A stretch of 64,000 nt of DNA, from NCBI RefSeq assembly GCF_017742245.1, contig NZ_JAGHKO010000001.1, positions 2,695,061 through 2,759,060 on the forward strand, read 5' to 3'. This DNA is from Niastella soli (GTDB taxonomy: Bacteria; Bacteroidota; Bacteroidia; Chitinophagales; Chitinophagaceae). The notes under the pieces were generated by a model. That model was given only the letters and a program-made list of their open reading frames with translations, was not told the origin of the DNA and did not search any database. Of the stretch, positions 17,294-25,095 are shown piece after piece. A program made the translations under genes and the position numbers. Position 1 is the first letter of the stretch. The number at the start of each line of letters is the position of its first letter.

Positions 17294-18124
17294 ATGAAAA
17301 TGCAAGAACTGAAGAAAAAGTCTGTCGAATACAGAAAAAAGATCCTCAAATATATTGTAGGCGCCAAAGCCGGTCATACCGGTGGCAGCCTGTCCTGTAC
17401 CGATATCCTGAATGTGTTGTACAACCACACATTAAAGGTATCGCCACAGACTTTTACTTCGCCCGATAGGGACCGCTACATCCAAAGCAAAGGACATTGT
17501 GTGGAAGCTTTGTTTGTAGTACTGGCTGATAAAGGTTTTTTTCCGGAGGAACACCTGGAAACCTTGTGTCAGTATAAGTCGCACTACATTGGGCACCCCA
17601 CCCGTAAAGTAAAAGGGGTGGAACAAAATACCGGTGCCCTGGGTCATGGTTTACCCATTGCCGTTGGAAATGCTATTGCGGCCAAGCTCGATAAACGCAA
17701 TTATAAAGTATATACCCTTATGGGCGATGGTGAGTTGCCTGAAGGGTCTAACTGGGAAGCGGCTTTGACTGCAGCCCATTACAAGCTGGATAACCTGTGC
17801 GCTATTGTAGATAAAAATACGTTGCAAATCACCGCGTCAACAGCTGAAGTGTGTAACACCGATCCGTTGGATGAAAAGTGGAAGGCATTTGGCTGGGCGG
17901 TAAAAGAAGTAGATGGGCACGATGTGGAAGCACTGAAAGCGGCTTTTGACAGTTTGCCTTTTGAACCCGGTAAGCCCAGTGTGATCATTGCCCATACTGT
18001 AAAAGGCAAAGGGGTGAGCTTTATGGAAAACAATCTTAAGTGGCACCATGGTGTGCCTAGCAAGGAAGAGTATGCATTGGCATTGAGTGAGCTGGATAGT
18101 AGTATGGAGAAGGTCCTAATTTAA
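17294..18124 (+). CDS. Transketolase, N-terminal (TPP-binding) subunit
   Basis: 276 residues from ATG 17294; the in-frame upstream extension to 17213 runs through repeat sequence and is not credible. The TPP pyrophosphate motif GDGELPEGSNWEAA and downstream NTLQI, plus the start motif GAKAGHTGGSLSC, mark the N-terminal half of a two-subunit transketolase. The next gene encodes the other half. Split transketolases of this kind are often dedicated to a catabolic sugar, for example the apulose-4-phosphate transketolase of apiose degradation. Here it should cleave a phosphorylated ketose made by the isomerase and kinase; the identity is inferred from context only. Confidence 0.92.
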   Translation: MKMQELKKKSVEYRKKILKYIVGAKAGHTGGSLSCTDILNVLYNHTLKVSPQTFTSPDRDRYIQSKGHCVEALFVVLADKGFFPEEHLETLCQYKSHYIGHPTRKVKGVEQNTGALGHGLPIAVGNAIAAKLDKRNYKVYTLMGDGELPEGSNWEAALTAAHYKLDNLCAIVDKNTLQITASTAEVCNTDPLDEKWKAFGWAVKEVDGHDVEALKAAFDSLPFEPGKPSVIIAHTVKGKGVSFMENNLKWHHGVPSKEEYALALSELDSSMEKVLI

Positions 18125-18133
18125 ATCAAGTGA

Positions 18134-18175
18134 GAGGTAGGAGATAGGAAGTAGGAAGTAAGAAGTAGGAGGTAG
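18134..18175 (+). repeat. Heptamer array, GARGTAR type, inside the sugar operon
   Basis: Six consecutive 7-base units of the form GARRTAR (GAGGTAG, GAGATAG, GAAGTAG, GAAGTAA, GAAGTAG, GAGGTAG), followed by a CACCTACGCCAAGGCTTCGGCG segment shared in part with other repeat sites. It separates the two transketolase subunit genes. Confidence 0.8.
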
Positions 18176-18268
18176 GTCACCTACGCCAAGGCTTCGGCGA
18201 CCAAAGGAAGAAAGAAATAAGAAGTATGAAGATCCCCGGTAACTGGAAACCGGTAACAATTTAAGATA

Positions 18269-19228
18269 ATGGCGCATATAGAAGCAACAGATCCGAACGG
18301 ATACAAACCCAACCAGGAGATATTCTCAGAAATACTCCAGGAATTAGCAGCAAAAGACAGGGATATTATTGCGGTAACCAGCGACTCCCGTGGATCGGGT
18401 AAACTGGTTCCCTTTGGCAAAAAGTTCCCTGAGCAAATTGTTGAAGTAGGTATTGCCGAACAAAACCTGGTAGGCGTGGCCGCTGGTTTGGCTGCTGCCG
18501 GAAAAAAAGTGTTTGCGGTTTCGCCCGCCTGCTTTTTAACTGCGCGGGCGCTGGAGCAGATCAAGAACGATGTGGCGTATAGCGACAATCCTGTTACGGT
18601 AGTAGGCATCAGCGCTGGCGTAAGTTATGGCGCACTCGGTTCTACTCACCATAGTTTGCACGACTTTGCCGCACTCCGGTGTATCAACAATATTACCGTA
18701 GTGGTACCTGCCGATAATTTTGAAACGGCCCAGGCTACGGCGCTGGCAGCAAAGACCAACAGTCCGGTATACCTGCGTTTTGGCAAGCGGGTAATGAATA
18801 ACCTGAAGGATGTAAACGACGATACCTTTGCCTTTGGAAAGGGGCGCGTGATCACCGAAGGGAACGATGCTGCTATCATTGCTTGTGGTGAAACGGTGTA
18901 TCCTGCCTTGCAGGCTGCGAAGTTATTGGCAGAACAGGGTATCAATGCTACTGTGGTAAGTATGCATACCATTAAGCCACTTGATACCGATCTGCTGGCT
19001 AACCTGGCTGCCAACTGCAAAGCTATTGTAACAGTAGAAGAACATAGTGTGTATGGAGGCCTGGGTGAAGCCTGCGCCGCATACTTAATGCAACATGGGT
19101 TGCACAAGCCATTCCGTATTGTAGGTATTCCCGATGAATATACAGTGACCGGTTCTCAACAGGATATTTTCAATCACTATCATCTTACCAAAGAGGGGAT
19201 AGCTGAGGTTGTGAAAGGCTTATTATAA
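18269..19228 (+). CDS. Transketolase, C-terminal (pyrimidine-binding) subunit
   Basis: 319 residues: the pyrimidine-binding domain with the catalytic Glu in VEVGIAEQNLVGVAAGLA, and the C-terminal domain (ATVVSMHTIKPLD, VTVEEHSVYGGLG). It completes the TPP-binding subunit encoded 144 bp upstream, and the active site would lie at the subunit interface. The long gap between two subunit genes is unusual and is filled by a heptamer array. The stop is followed after one base by the GACCTGTAAGG motif and two hairpins. Confidence 0.93.
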   Translation: MAHIEATDPNGYKPNQEIFSEILQELAAKDRDIIAVTSDSRGSGKLVPFGKKFPEQIVEVGIAEQNLVGVAAGLAAAGKKVFAVSPACFLTARALEQIKNDVAYSDNPVTVVGISAGVSYGALGSTHHSLHDFAALRCINNITVVVPADNFETAQATALAAKTNSPVYLRFGKRVMNNLKDVNDDTFAFGKGRVITEGNDAAIIACGETVYPALQAAKLLAEQGINATVVSMHTIKPLDTDLLANLAANCKAIVTVEEHSVYGGLGEACAAYLMQHGLHKPFRIVGIPDEYTVTGSQQDIFNHYHLTKEGIAEVVKGLL

Positions 19229-19237
19229 TGACCTGTA

Positions 19238-19268
19238 AGGCGGGTCGCCCTTAAAGGGCGGCTCACCT
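19238..19268 (+). repeat. 3'-end hairpin family, copy 1
   Basis: GGGTCGCCCTTAAAGGGCGGCTCACC: an inner GCCCTT/AAGGGC stem with flanks of the AGGYGGGTC...GGCTCACCT type. It starts 10 bases after the transketolase stop. Copies of this design occur at 19281, 24917 and 39845. Confidence 0.75.
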
Positions 19269-19280
19269 TGGTAAAATAAA

Positions 19281-19313
19281 AAGGTGAGCCACTCTGAAAG
19301 AGTGACCCACCTT
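19281..19313 (-). repeat. 3'-end hairpin family, copy 2 (inverted)
   Basis: AAGGTGAGCC, then ACTCT-GAA-AGAGT, then GACCCACCTT: the reverse-oriented copy of the preceding hairpin, 12 bases away. Together they form a head-to-head pair between the transketolase and the sugar-binding protein genes. Confidence 0.75.
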
Positions 19314-19336
19314 AGGATCATCAAAAATTTCCACAG

Positions 19337-20284
19337 ATGAAGCGAAGCTTGCCGATATTTATAACATTGCTTAGCCTGTTGTTTGTATTTACCCAGTGCA
19401 AACAACAAAAGGCTAAAAACGGGAAAAAGAAAATGGCCGTTGTTGTATCAACGCTCAATAATCCCTGGTTTGTTTTCCTGGCCGAAACGGCTGCTGCCAA
19501 AGCCACGGCATTGGGTTACGATGCCAAGATCTTCGATTCACAAAATAATACGGCCACGGAAGGCGATAATTTTGATAATATCATTGTGGCCGGTTATGAT
19601 GCCATTCTTTTTAACTCAACCGATGCCAATGGATCGGTGGCCAATGTGATGAAAGCAAAGAGAGCTGGCATTCCGGTCTTTTGTATGGACCGCGAGATCA
19701 ATTCCACCAATGCCGCTACTTCTCAAATATTATCCGACAGTTACTCCGGTGCCGTTGCCATCGGCGTGAATTTTACCCAGCAATTACATAAGAAGGGCAA
19801 CTATGTTGAGTTGCTTGGCCTGGTAGGTGATAACAACACCTGGGCCCGCTCAAAAGGTTTTCACAGCGTTACTGATAATTACCCCGATCTGAAAATGGTA
19901 GCCCAGCAGAGCGCCGATTTCGATCGCAACAAGGCCATGGAAGTGATGGAAAGCATTCTGCAGGCGCATCCTGATATCGATGCCGTTTTCTGTGGCAATG
20001 ATGGTATGGCCATGGGTGCTTACCAGGCACTGGTAGCTGCGGGGAAAGCCACCAAAGTAAAAGTATTTGGATTTGATGGCGCAGAAGATGTGATCACCGC
20101 CATCAAGGAAAATAAAGTATACGCAACCGGCATGCAGTTCCCAAAAGTTATGGCTGAAACGGCTGCCCGGTTTGCCGATGAATACGTTAAGGGTAGAAGG
20201 GATTTTCCACAGAAGATACCGGTAGCTGTAGAGCTGGTGACACCCAAAAACATCAACGATTATATTGCCTACGGAAAAAAATAA
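19337..20284 (+). CDS. Sugar-binding lipoprotein of ABC importer (RbsB-like)
   Basis: 315-residue periplasmic-binding protein type 1, membrane-anchored through a lipobox FTQC (Cys21). The fold is shown by [18 protein letters not shown] at the mature start, the hinge segment [16 protein letters not shown] and GFDGAEDVI near the end. It delivers its sugar to the RbsA/RbsC-like proteins encoded just downstream, with DUF2291 in between. Closest types are ribose, xylose or polyol binding proteins; the ligand is unknown. The spacing of 3 bp to the next gene indicates one operon. Confidence 0.93.
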   Translation: MKRSLPIFITLLSLLFVFTQCKQQKAKNGKKKMAVVVSTLNNPWFVFLAETAAAKATALGYDAKIFDSQNNTATEGDNFDNIIVAGYDAILFNSTDANGSVANVMKAKRAGIPVFCMDREINSTNAATSQILSDSYSGAVAIGVNFTQQLHKKGNYVELLGLVGDNNTWARSKGFHSVTDNYPDLKMVAQQSADFDRNKAMEVMESILQAHPDIDAVFCGNDGMAMGAYQALVAAGKATKVKVFGFDGAEDVITAIKENKVYATGMQFPKVMAETAARFADEYVKGRRDFPQKIPVAVELVTPKNINDYIAYGKK

Positions 20285-20287
20285 TGT

Positions 20288-20923
20288 ATGGCCAGGAAAA
20301 TAATAAAATACGGGTTGCTCACGATTGTAATAGGTTTGCTTGCCTACAAATCAGTCTTCATAATAAAGCTCAGCGAGCTTCAGACCATAGAACCAAAGGC
20401 CTTTGATGCCCCCGGTTTTGTACAAAAGCTGTGGGATGGCAAATTGCCCGCCCGTCTCGATAGCGCCATTACGCTCGATGCCTTGCAGACAGCGATAAAG
20501 TTGAACCCCGGCGCGGCTTTCGATACGTATTTCAATTCCATGAGCATTGGCAACATTCGCTATGGTCTGGTGAAATTAAGCGGTAAAGTACTGGCGGTAA
20601 GTGATGATGAGGTTACCCTGCTGGCTGGTAATAGCAACGAGCCCCTTACTGTAAAAATTGCTACGGAGTACGTGTATGGCAATGCAATAAGGGACGCTTC
20701 GCGTTTAATTAATATAAAAGATTTTGTAAACACTACCGACCTGAATAAAATTTCAGAAGAGCTGAATAAACAGGTAAGGAAAGTGGTATTACCTCCTTTT
20801 AAAGCCAACGTAAAGAAAGACGATATGGTAACCTGTATTGGTGCTTTAGAGCTTAATGAAGCCCATTACTCGCTCAGCGATCTGGAAATTATACCTGTAC
20901 AATGTAAAATCATTCAACAATAA
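20288..20923 (+). CDS. DUF2291 family protein (transporter-associated)
   Basis: 211 residues with one N-terminal membrane segment (about 7-25) and an exported, mostly beta domain. Motifs such as YFNSMSIGNIRYGLVKLSGKV and KKDDMVTCIGALELNE fit DUF2291, a family repeatedly found inside ABC-importer operons for sugars or polyols (in some annotations called the lipoprotein of predicted erythritol transporters). Its biochemical role is not established. The position between the binding protein (3 bp) and the ATPase (2 bp) argues for a function in the same transporter. Confidence 0.8.
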   Translation: MARKIIKYGLLTIVIGLLAYKSVFIIKLSELQTIEPKAFDAPGFVQKLWDGKLPARLDSAITLDALQTAIKLNPGAAFDTYFNSMSIGNIRYGLVKLSGKVLAVSDDEVTLLAGNSNEPLTVKIATEYVYGNAIRDASRLINIKDFVNTTDLNKISEELNKQVRKVVLPPFKANVKKDDMVTCIGALELNEAHYSLSDLEIIPVQCKIIQQ

Positions 20924-20925
20924 CA

Positions 20926-22440
20926 ATGTTGATTGCACAAAACATAACGAAAAAGTTTGCCGGCGTTACCGCCCTCAATAAGGTGAACCTGGAATTGCAT
21001 CCCGGCAAGGTAAATGCCATTATTGGGGAGAACGGGGCCGGTAAGTCAACCCTCATGAAAGTGTTGTCTGGGGTGTATACAGATTATGAGGGCACCATTA
21101 TCTACAACAACGAACCATTAAAACTCACGGGCACCAAAGATGCAGAAGCAAAAGGCATTGTGATCATTCACCAGGAATTGAACCTGGTACCCGGTTTGAG
21201 TATCACCGAAAATATTTTCCTGGGCCGTGAATGTTGCAATGTCATGGGCATGCTGGATAAAAAGGAAATGGCGCAGGAAACAAGAACGTTGCTGCAAAAA
21301 GTAAAGCTGGATGCAGATCCCGGTCAGTTGGTGGGTTCTTTAAAAGTTGGCCAGCAGCAGCTGGTTGAGATAGCCAAGGCGTTGCATACAAAAGCCAACG
21401 TCATAATAATGGATGAACCCACTTCGGCCATCAGCGATAAAGAGGTTGACAACCTGTTTGTGATCATTAATGAACTGCGCAGCGAAGGCAAAACAATCGT
21501 TTACATTTCGCATAAGTTAAAGGAGCTGTTCACCATTGCCGACCGGTTTGTGGTAATGCGCGATGGTTGTTCAGTAGAGAGTGGGGTAATGGCAGAGATG
21601 ACACAGGATGAGCTGATCCGCAAAATGACAGGCCGTGCTGTAAACGGTACTACCTCGGCGGCCACGCAAACGTTTACCGAACCGGTCTTGCGGGTGCAAA
21701 ATATTAACCTGAAAAGCGCCTCGCGTCATAAGACTAATGTGCTCACTGATATCTCTTTCACGCTGCACAAAGGGGAGATCGTTGGTTTGTACGGATTGAT
21801 GGGCGCCGGTAGAACGGAGTTAATGGAAACCCTGTTTGGCATGCATCCTAAAAGAGCCAGTGGTAATATTTTCGTAAATGAAAAAGCCGTACAGGTACAA
21901 TCGCCCATACAAGCCATTGATCAGGGCATTGCATTGGTGCCTGAAGACAGAAAGGCCCATGGCCTGATCCTCGATCAGAAAATAAAAACAAACATCAGTA
22001 TTACGGTGCTGAACCAATTGGAAAAATGGGGCATCGTACTATATAATAAGAAAGAGACCCAGCTATCGAAAGAATACATTCAACAACTGGGTATCAAAAC
22101 ATATTCAGAAAACAATTTGGCGGGAAACCTGAGCGGTGGCAATCAACAAAAGATCGTGCTGGCCAAATGGCTGGCCACCAACCCGAGCATCTTGCTGTTG
22201 GATGAACCAACACGTGGTATCGACATTAATGCCCGTTTTGAGATCTATAACCTGATGAAGAAACTGGCTTCCGGCGGCATGGCCATACTGTTGGTATCGT
22301 CAGAACTGCCGGAGATCCTTACGGCGTCCCATCGGGTACTGGTGATGGCGGAAGGCAGGCTCACTGCCAATATACCCATTGCCGAAGCGACCGAAAGCAA
22401 TATTTTGAAACATGCCATACAACATAATATTACTGCCTGA
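20926..22440 (+). CDS. Sugar ABC importer, duplicated ATPase (RbsA-like)
   Basis: 504 residues with two ABC ATPase halves. The first has Walker A GENGAGKST, signature LKVGQQQ and Walker B VIIMDEPTSA. The second has the degenerate P-loop GLYGLMGAGRTEL, signature NLSGGNQQK and Walker B LLLDEPTRGID. This pattern is the CUT2 carbohydrate importer class (RbsA, XylG, MglA). Its stop overlaps the permease start (TGATG), showing translational coupling. The substrate is set by the binding protein and is unknown. Confidence 0.96.
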   Translation: MLIAQNITKKFAGVTALNKVNLELHPGKVNAIIGENGAGKSTLMKVLSGVYTDYEGTIIYNNEPLKLTGTKDAEAKGIVIIHQELNLVPGLSITENIFLGRECCNVMGMLDKKEMAQETRTLLQKVKLDADPGQLVGSLKVGQQQLVEIAKALHTKANVIIMDEPTSAISDKEVDNLFVIINELRSEGKTIVYISHKLKELFTIADRFVVMRDGCSVESGVMAEMTQDELIRKMTGRAVNGTTSAATQTFTEPVLRVQNINLKSASRHKTNVLTDISFTLHKGEIVGLYGLMGAGRTELMETLFGMHPKRASGNIFVNEKAVQVQSPIQAIDQGIALVPEDRKAHGLILDQKIKTNISITVLNQLEKWGIVLYNKKETQLSKEYIQQLGIKTYSENNLAGNLSGGNQQKIVLAKWLATNPSILLLDEPTRGIDINARFEIYNLMKKLASGGMAILLVSSELPEILTASHRVLVMAEGRLTANIPIAEATESNILKHAIQHNITA

Positions 22441-23417
22441 TGACTGCGATCCAAAGAAATAATACGATAAACCTTGCCCGGCTGCAATCTGTGATAGCGC
22501 TGGTTGTTTTGTGTACCATCATAGCCATCTTAAGCGACAAGTTCCTTACCATGGACAATGGCTGGAATGTACTGCGACAGATTGCGGTGAACATCTGCAT
22601 TTCCGTGGGGATGACCCTTATTGTATTGACAGCAGGCATTGATTTGTCTGTAGGTTCAATACTGGCATTGTGTGGCGCCATAACTGCGGGATTGTTAAAA
22701 AATGGGATCAAGCTTCCTTCGGCTGATCTGTTTATAGGTTTTACCTTGTTAGGGGCCTTATTGGGCGGCATTATTGTAGGGTCGCTGCTTGGCTGGTTTA
22801 ACGGGTTTGTGATCACAAAATTCAAAGTGCCGCCATTTGTAGGCACCCTGGCCATGTTAACCATTGCACGCGGTCTTACCATGTTATGGACACAAGGCCA
22901 CCCCATCAGTAACCTCGGTCCTTCATTTGCCACTATCGGTACCGGTTGGTTGCTGGGCATCCCTGTACCGGTTTGGATTGCTGGCATAGTAGTGTTGTTA
23001 GCGGTATTTATTACCCGGCAAACAAGACTGGGGCGCTATATTTATGCCATTGGTGGTAATGAGAATGCGGCCATCTTATCGGGCATCAACATCAATAAAG
23101 TTAAACTCATTGTATACAGCATTGCCGGTGCGTTGGCGGCGGTAGGGGGCATTATGGTCACCTCGCGGCTCGATTCAGCGCAACCCAATGCCGGGACCGG
23201 CTATGAGCTGGATGCTATCGCTGCGGTAGTGATCGGCGGCACTTCTTTATCAGGAGGAAAGGGCAGCATTGGCGGTACGGTAATGGGTGCGGTGATCATC
23301 GGCGTATTGAATAACGGCCTCGTGTTGTTGAACGTATCCCCATTCTGGCAACAGGTGGTGAAAGGGGCTGTTATTTTAATTGCGGTAATTATTGATAAAG
23401 GTGGTAATAAGAAATAA
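22440..23417 (+). CDS. Sugar ABC importer permease (RbsC-like)
   Basis: 325-residue inner-membrane permease of the CUT2 family with about eight to ten hydrophobic segments. Typical motifs: GMTLIVLTAGIDLSVGSILAL, KFKVPPFVGTLAML and AVVIGGTSLSGGKGSIGGTVMGA (the EAA-like coupling loop region). The start overlaps the ATPase stop by one base. It forms the membrane channel with the ATPase encoded before it. Confidence 0.96.
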   Translation: MTAIQRNNTINLARLQSVIALVVLCTIIAILSDKFLTMDNGWNVLRQIAVNICISVGMTLIVLTAGIDLSVGSILALCGAITAGLLKNGIKLPSADLFIGFTLLGALLGGIIVGSLLGWFNGFVITKFKVPPFVGTLAMLTIARGLTMLWTQGHPISNLGPSFATIGTGWLLGIPVPVWIAGIVVLLAVFITRQTRLGRYIYAIGGNENAAILSGININKVKLIVYSIAGALAAVGGIMVTSRLDSAQPNAGTGYELDAIAAVVIGGTSLSGGKGSIGGTVMGAVIIGVLNNGLVLLNVSPFWQQVVKGAVILIAVIIDKGGNKK

Positions 23418-23422
23418 AGATC

Positions 23423-24907
23423 ATGAGCAAACAACAATATGTACTGGCAATAGACCAGGGCACCAGCAGTACAAAGACCATTATTTTTAATGAGCAGGGT
23501 AAAGTGGTGGCGCGTGGTCATGAGCCTTTGCAAACGAATTATGGCGCCAATGGTTTTGTGGAACAGGACCCCGAAGGTATTGTGCAGAACGTGCTGGCAT
23601 CAGTAAAACATTGTCTGGAAGATTTTGCCAGTCAGCAGTTGGATGTACGGGCTATAAAGGCCATTGGTATTTCCAACCAGCGCGAAACATTTGTTGTGTG
23701 GGATAAAAGCGGTAAACCATTGTATAATGCCGTGGTATGGCAATGTAAGCGGTCGGTGGAAATTTGTGAACGCTTAAAGCCATTGCCCCTTGCCAACGAG
23801 ATCAAAAACAAAACGGGGCTGCTGGTAGATCCCTATTTCTCAGGTACCAAACTGGTTTGGTTGTATGAAAATGTAGCTGAAGTAAGACAGGCCATAGACA
23901 GGGGCGAGGCGTATTTTGGTACCATTGATACCTGGCTGTTGTATAAATTCACGAACGGACAAAGCTATTATACGGATCATACAAATGCGTCGCGCACGCT
24001 TTTCTTTAATATTGCCTCGCTGAATTGGGATGCCGAATTATTGAAAGCTTTCAGCCTGCAATCACTCAATTTACCACGTTGTGTTCCTTCTTCCTTTATG
24101 TTTGGCGAAACCAATCTGTTGGGCGTGCTGGAAAATTCCATTCCTGTTACCGGCATGATCGGTGATTCGCATGCGGCTGCCTTTGGACAGGCATGCCTGG
24201 AACCTGGTTCTGCCAAAGCCACATTAGGTACGGGTTGTTCAGTGATGATGAATATTGGCGACCAGCCTAAAGCGTCTACTACGGGTATGGTGACCACCGT
24301 CTGCTGGAGTACTGAACAACAGGTTTGTTATGCACTGGAAGGCGTGATCGTTACCTGCGGCGCTACCATTGAATGGTTAAAGAATGAGTGGGAATTATTT
24401 AATGACAGTCGCGATACCGAAGTCATGGCCATGGCGCTGGAGGATAACCAGGGTGTATACCTGATCCCTGCTTTTAGCGGGTTAGGCGCTCCCTACTGGG
24501 AAATGAACCGCAAGGCCAGCATTCATGGGTTAACCTTCGCTACTACCAAAAATCATTTGGTGCGGGCTGCACTGGAAACTATTCCCTACCAGATAAAAGA
24601 CGTTATAGGCGCTATGGAAACAGATGCCGGGTTGTTGTTGGATCAGTTGATGGTCGACGGCGGGATTACCGGTAATCGGTTTGTAGTGCAGTTCCTGGCC
24701 AATCAGTTAAACCGAAAAGTAGTGATCAGCGGTTTCCCTGAAGTATCTGCGTTAGGTGCCGCGTATATGGCCGGGTTAAAGACCGGTGTGTATACCGGAT
24801 TGCAACAATTACAACAATTGAAAGTGGTGAAGGATACGCTTGTTCCTACCGATATAGAAAGGAATAAGAAGTGGTATGATGGATGGAAAAAGGCGATTAC
24901 TTCTTAG
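23423..24907 (+). CDS. FGGY kinase, GlpK-like with altered substrate pocket
   Basis: 494-residue carbohydrate kinase. The overall sequence follows glycerol kinase: AIDQGTSSTKT, NQRETFVVW (Arg87/Glu88), VVWQCKRS, DPYFSGTK (Tyr138), and the GLGAPYW and MVDGGITGN signatures. Two GlpK glycerol contacts differ. The Asp-Gln pair (E. coli 245-246) reads Asp248-Ser249 in GDSHAAAFG, and the Phe270 position is Ser273 in GTGCSVMMN. The catalytic Asp is kept while the pocket is enlarged, so a larger polyol or ketose is more likely than glycerol. Last gene of the sugar locus, 5 bp after the permease. It could still be a divergent glycerol kinase. Confidence 0.85.
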   Translation: MSKQQYVLAIDQGTSSTKTIIFNEQGKVVARGHEPLQTNYGANGFVEQDPEGIVQNVLASVKHCLEDFASQQLDVRAIKAIGISNQRETFVVWDKSGKPLYNAVVWQCKRSVEICERLKPLPLANEIKNKTGLLVDPYFSGTKLVWLYENVAEVRQAIDRGEAYFGTIDTWLLYKFTNGQSYYTDHTNASRTLFFNIASLNWDAELLKAFSLQSLNLPRCVPSSFMFGETNLLGVLENSIPVTGMIGDSHAAAFGQACLEPGSAKATLGTGCSVMMNIGDQPKASTTGMVTTVCWSTEQQVCYALEGVIVTCGATIEWLKNEWELFNDSRDTEVMAMALEDNQGVYLIPAFSGLGAPYWEMNRKASIHGLTFATTKNHLVRAALETIPYQIKDVIGAMETDAGLLLDQLMVDGGITGNRFVVQFLANQLNRKVVISGFPEVSALGAAYMAGLKTGVYTGLQQLQQLKVVKDTLVPTDIERNKKWYDGWKKAITS

Positions 24908-24916
24908 TCAATAACC

Positions 24917-24946
24917 GGTGGGTCGTTCTTTATAGGACGGCTCACT
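24917..24946 (+). repeat. 3'-end hairpin family, copy 3
   Basis: GGTGGGTCGTTCTTTATAGGACGGCTCACTT, with GTCGT/GGACGGCTCAC flanks, starts 9 bases after the kinase stop and is followed by TTTTTT. It could end the sugar operon transcript. Confidence 0.7.
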
Positions 24947-24958
24947 TTTTGAAATACG

Positions 24959-25028
24959 AGGTAGGAGGTAAGAGGTAAGAGGTAAGAAGTAGGAGGTAAG
25001 AAGTAAGAGGTAAAAAATAAAAGGTAAG
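24959..25028 (+). repeat. Heptamer array, GAGGTAA type
   Basis: About ten 7-base units (mostly GAGGTAA, GAGGTAG, GAAGTAA; the last two are A-rich). Opposing heptads of the TACATCC/TACTTCA form follow at 25050-25080, so the whole region can fold back on itself. It lies between the convergent kinase and nuclease-like genes. Confidence 0.85.
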
Positions 25029-25095
25029 GAGTGCGCGATTTTCGTATTTCTTACATCCTACATCCTACTTCATATACCTACTATTTAAAAAACTA

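Noticed and set aside
23423-24907. Simple assignment as glpK (glycerol kinase)
   Set aside because: Overall similarity is strong, but two glycerol-contact residues differ and the operon context is an isomerase/transketolase/sugar importer.
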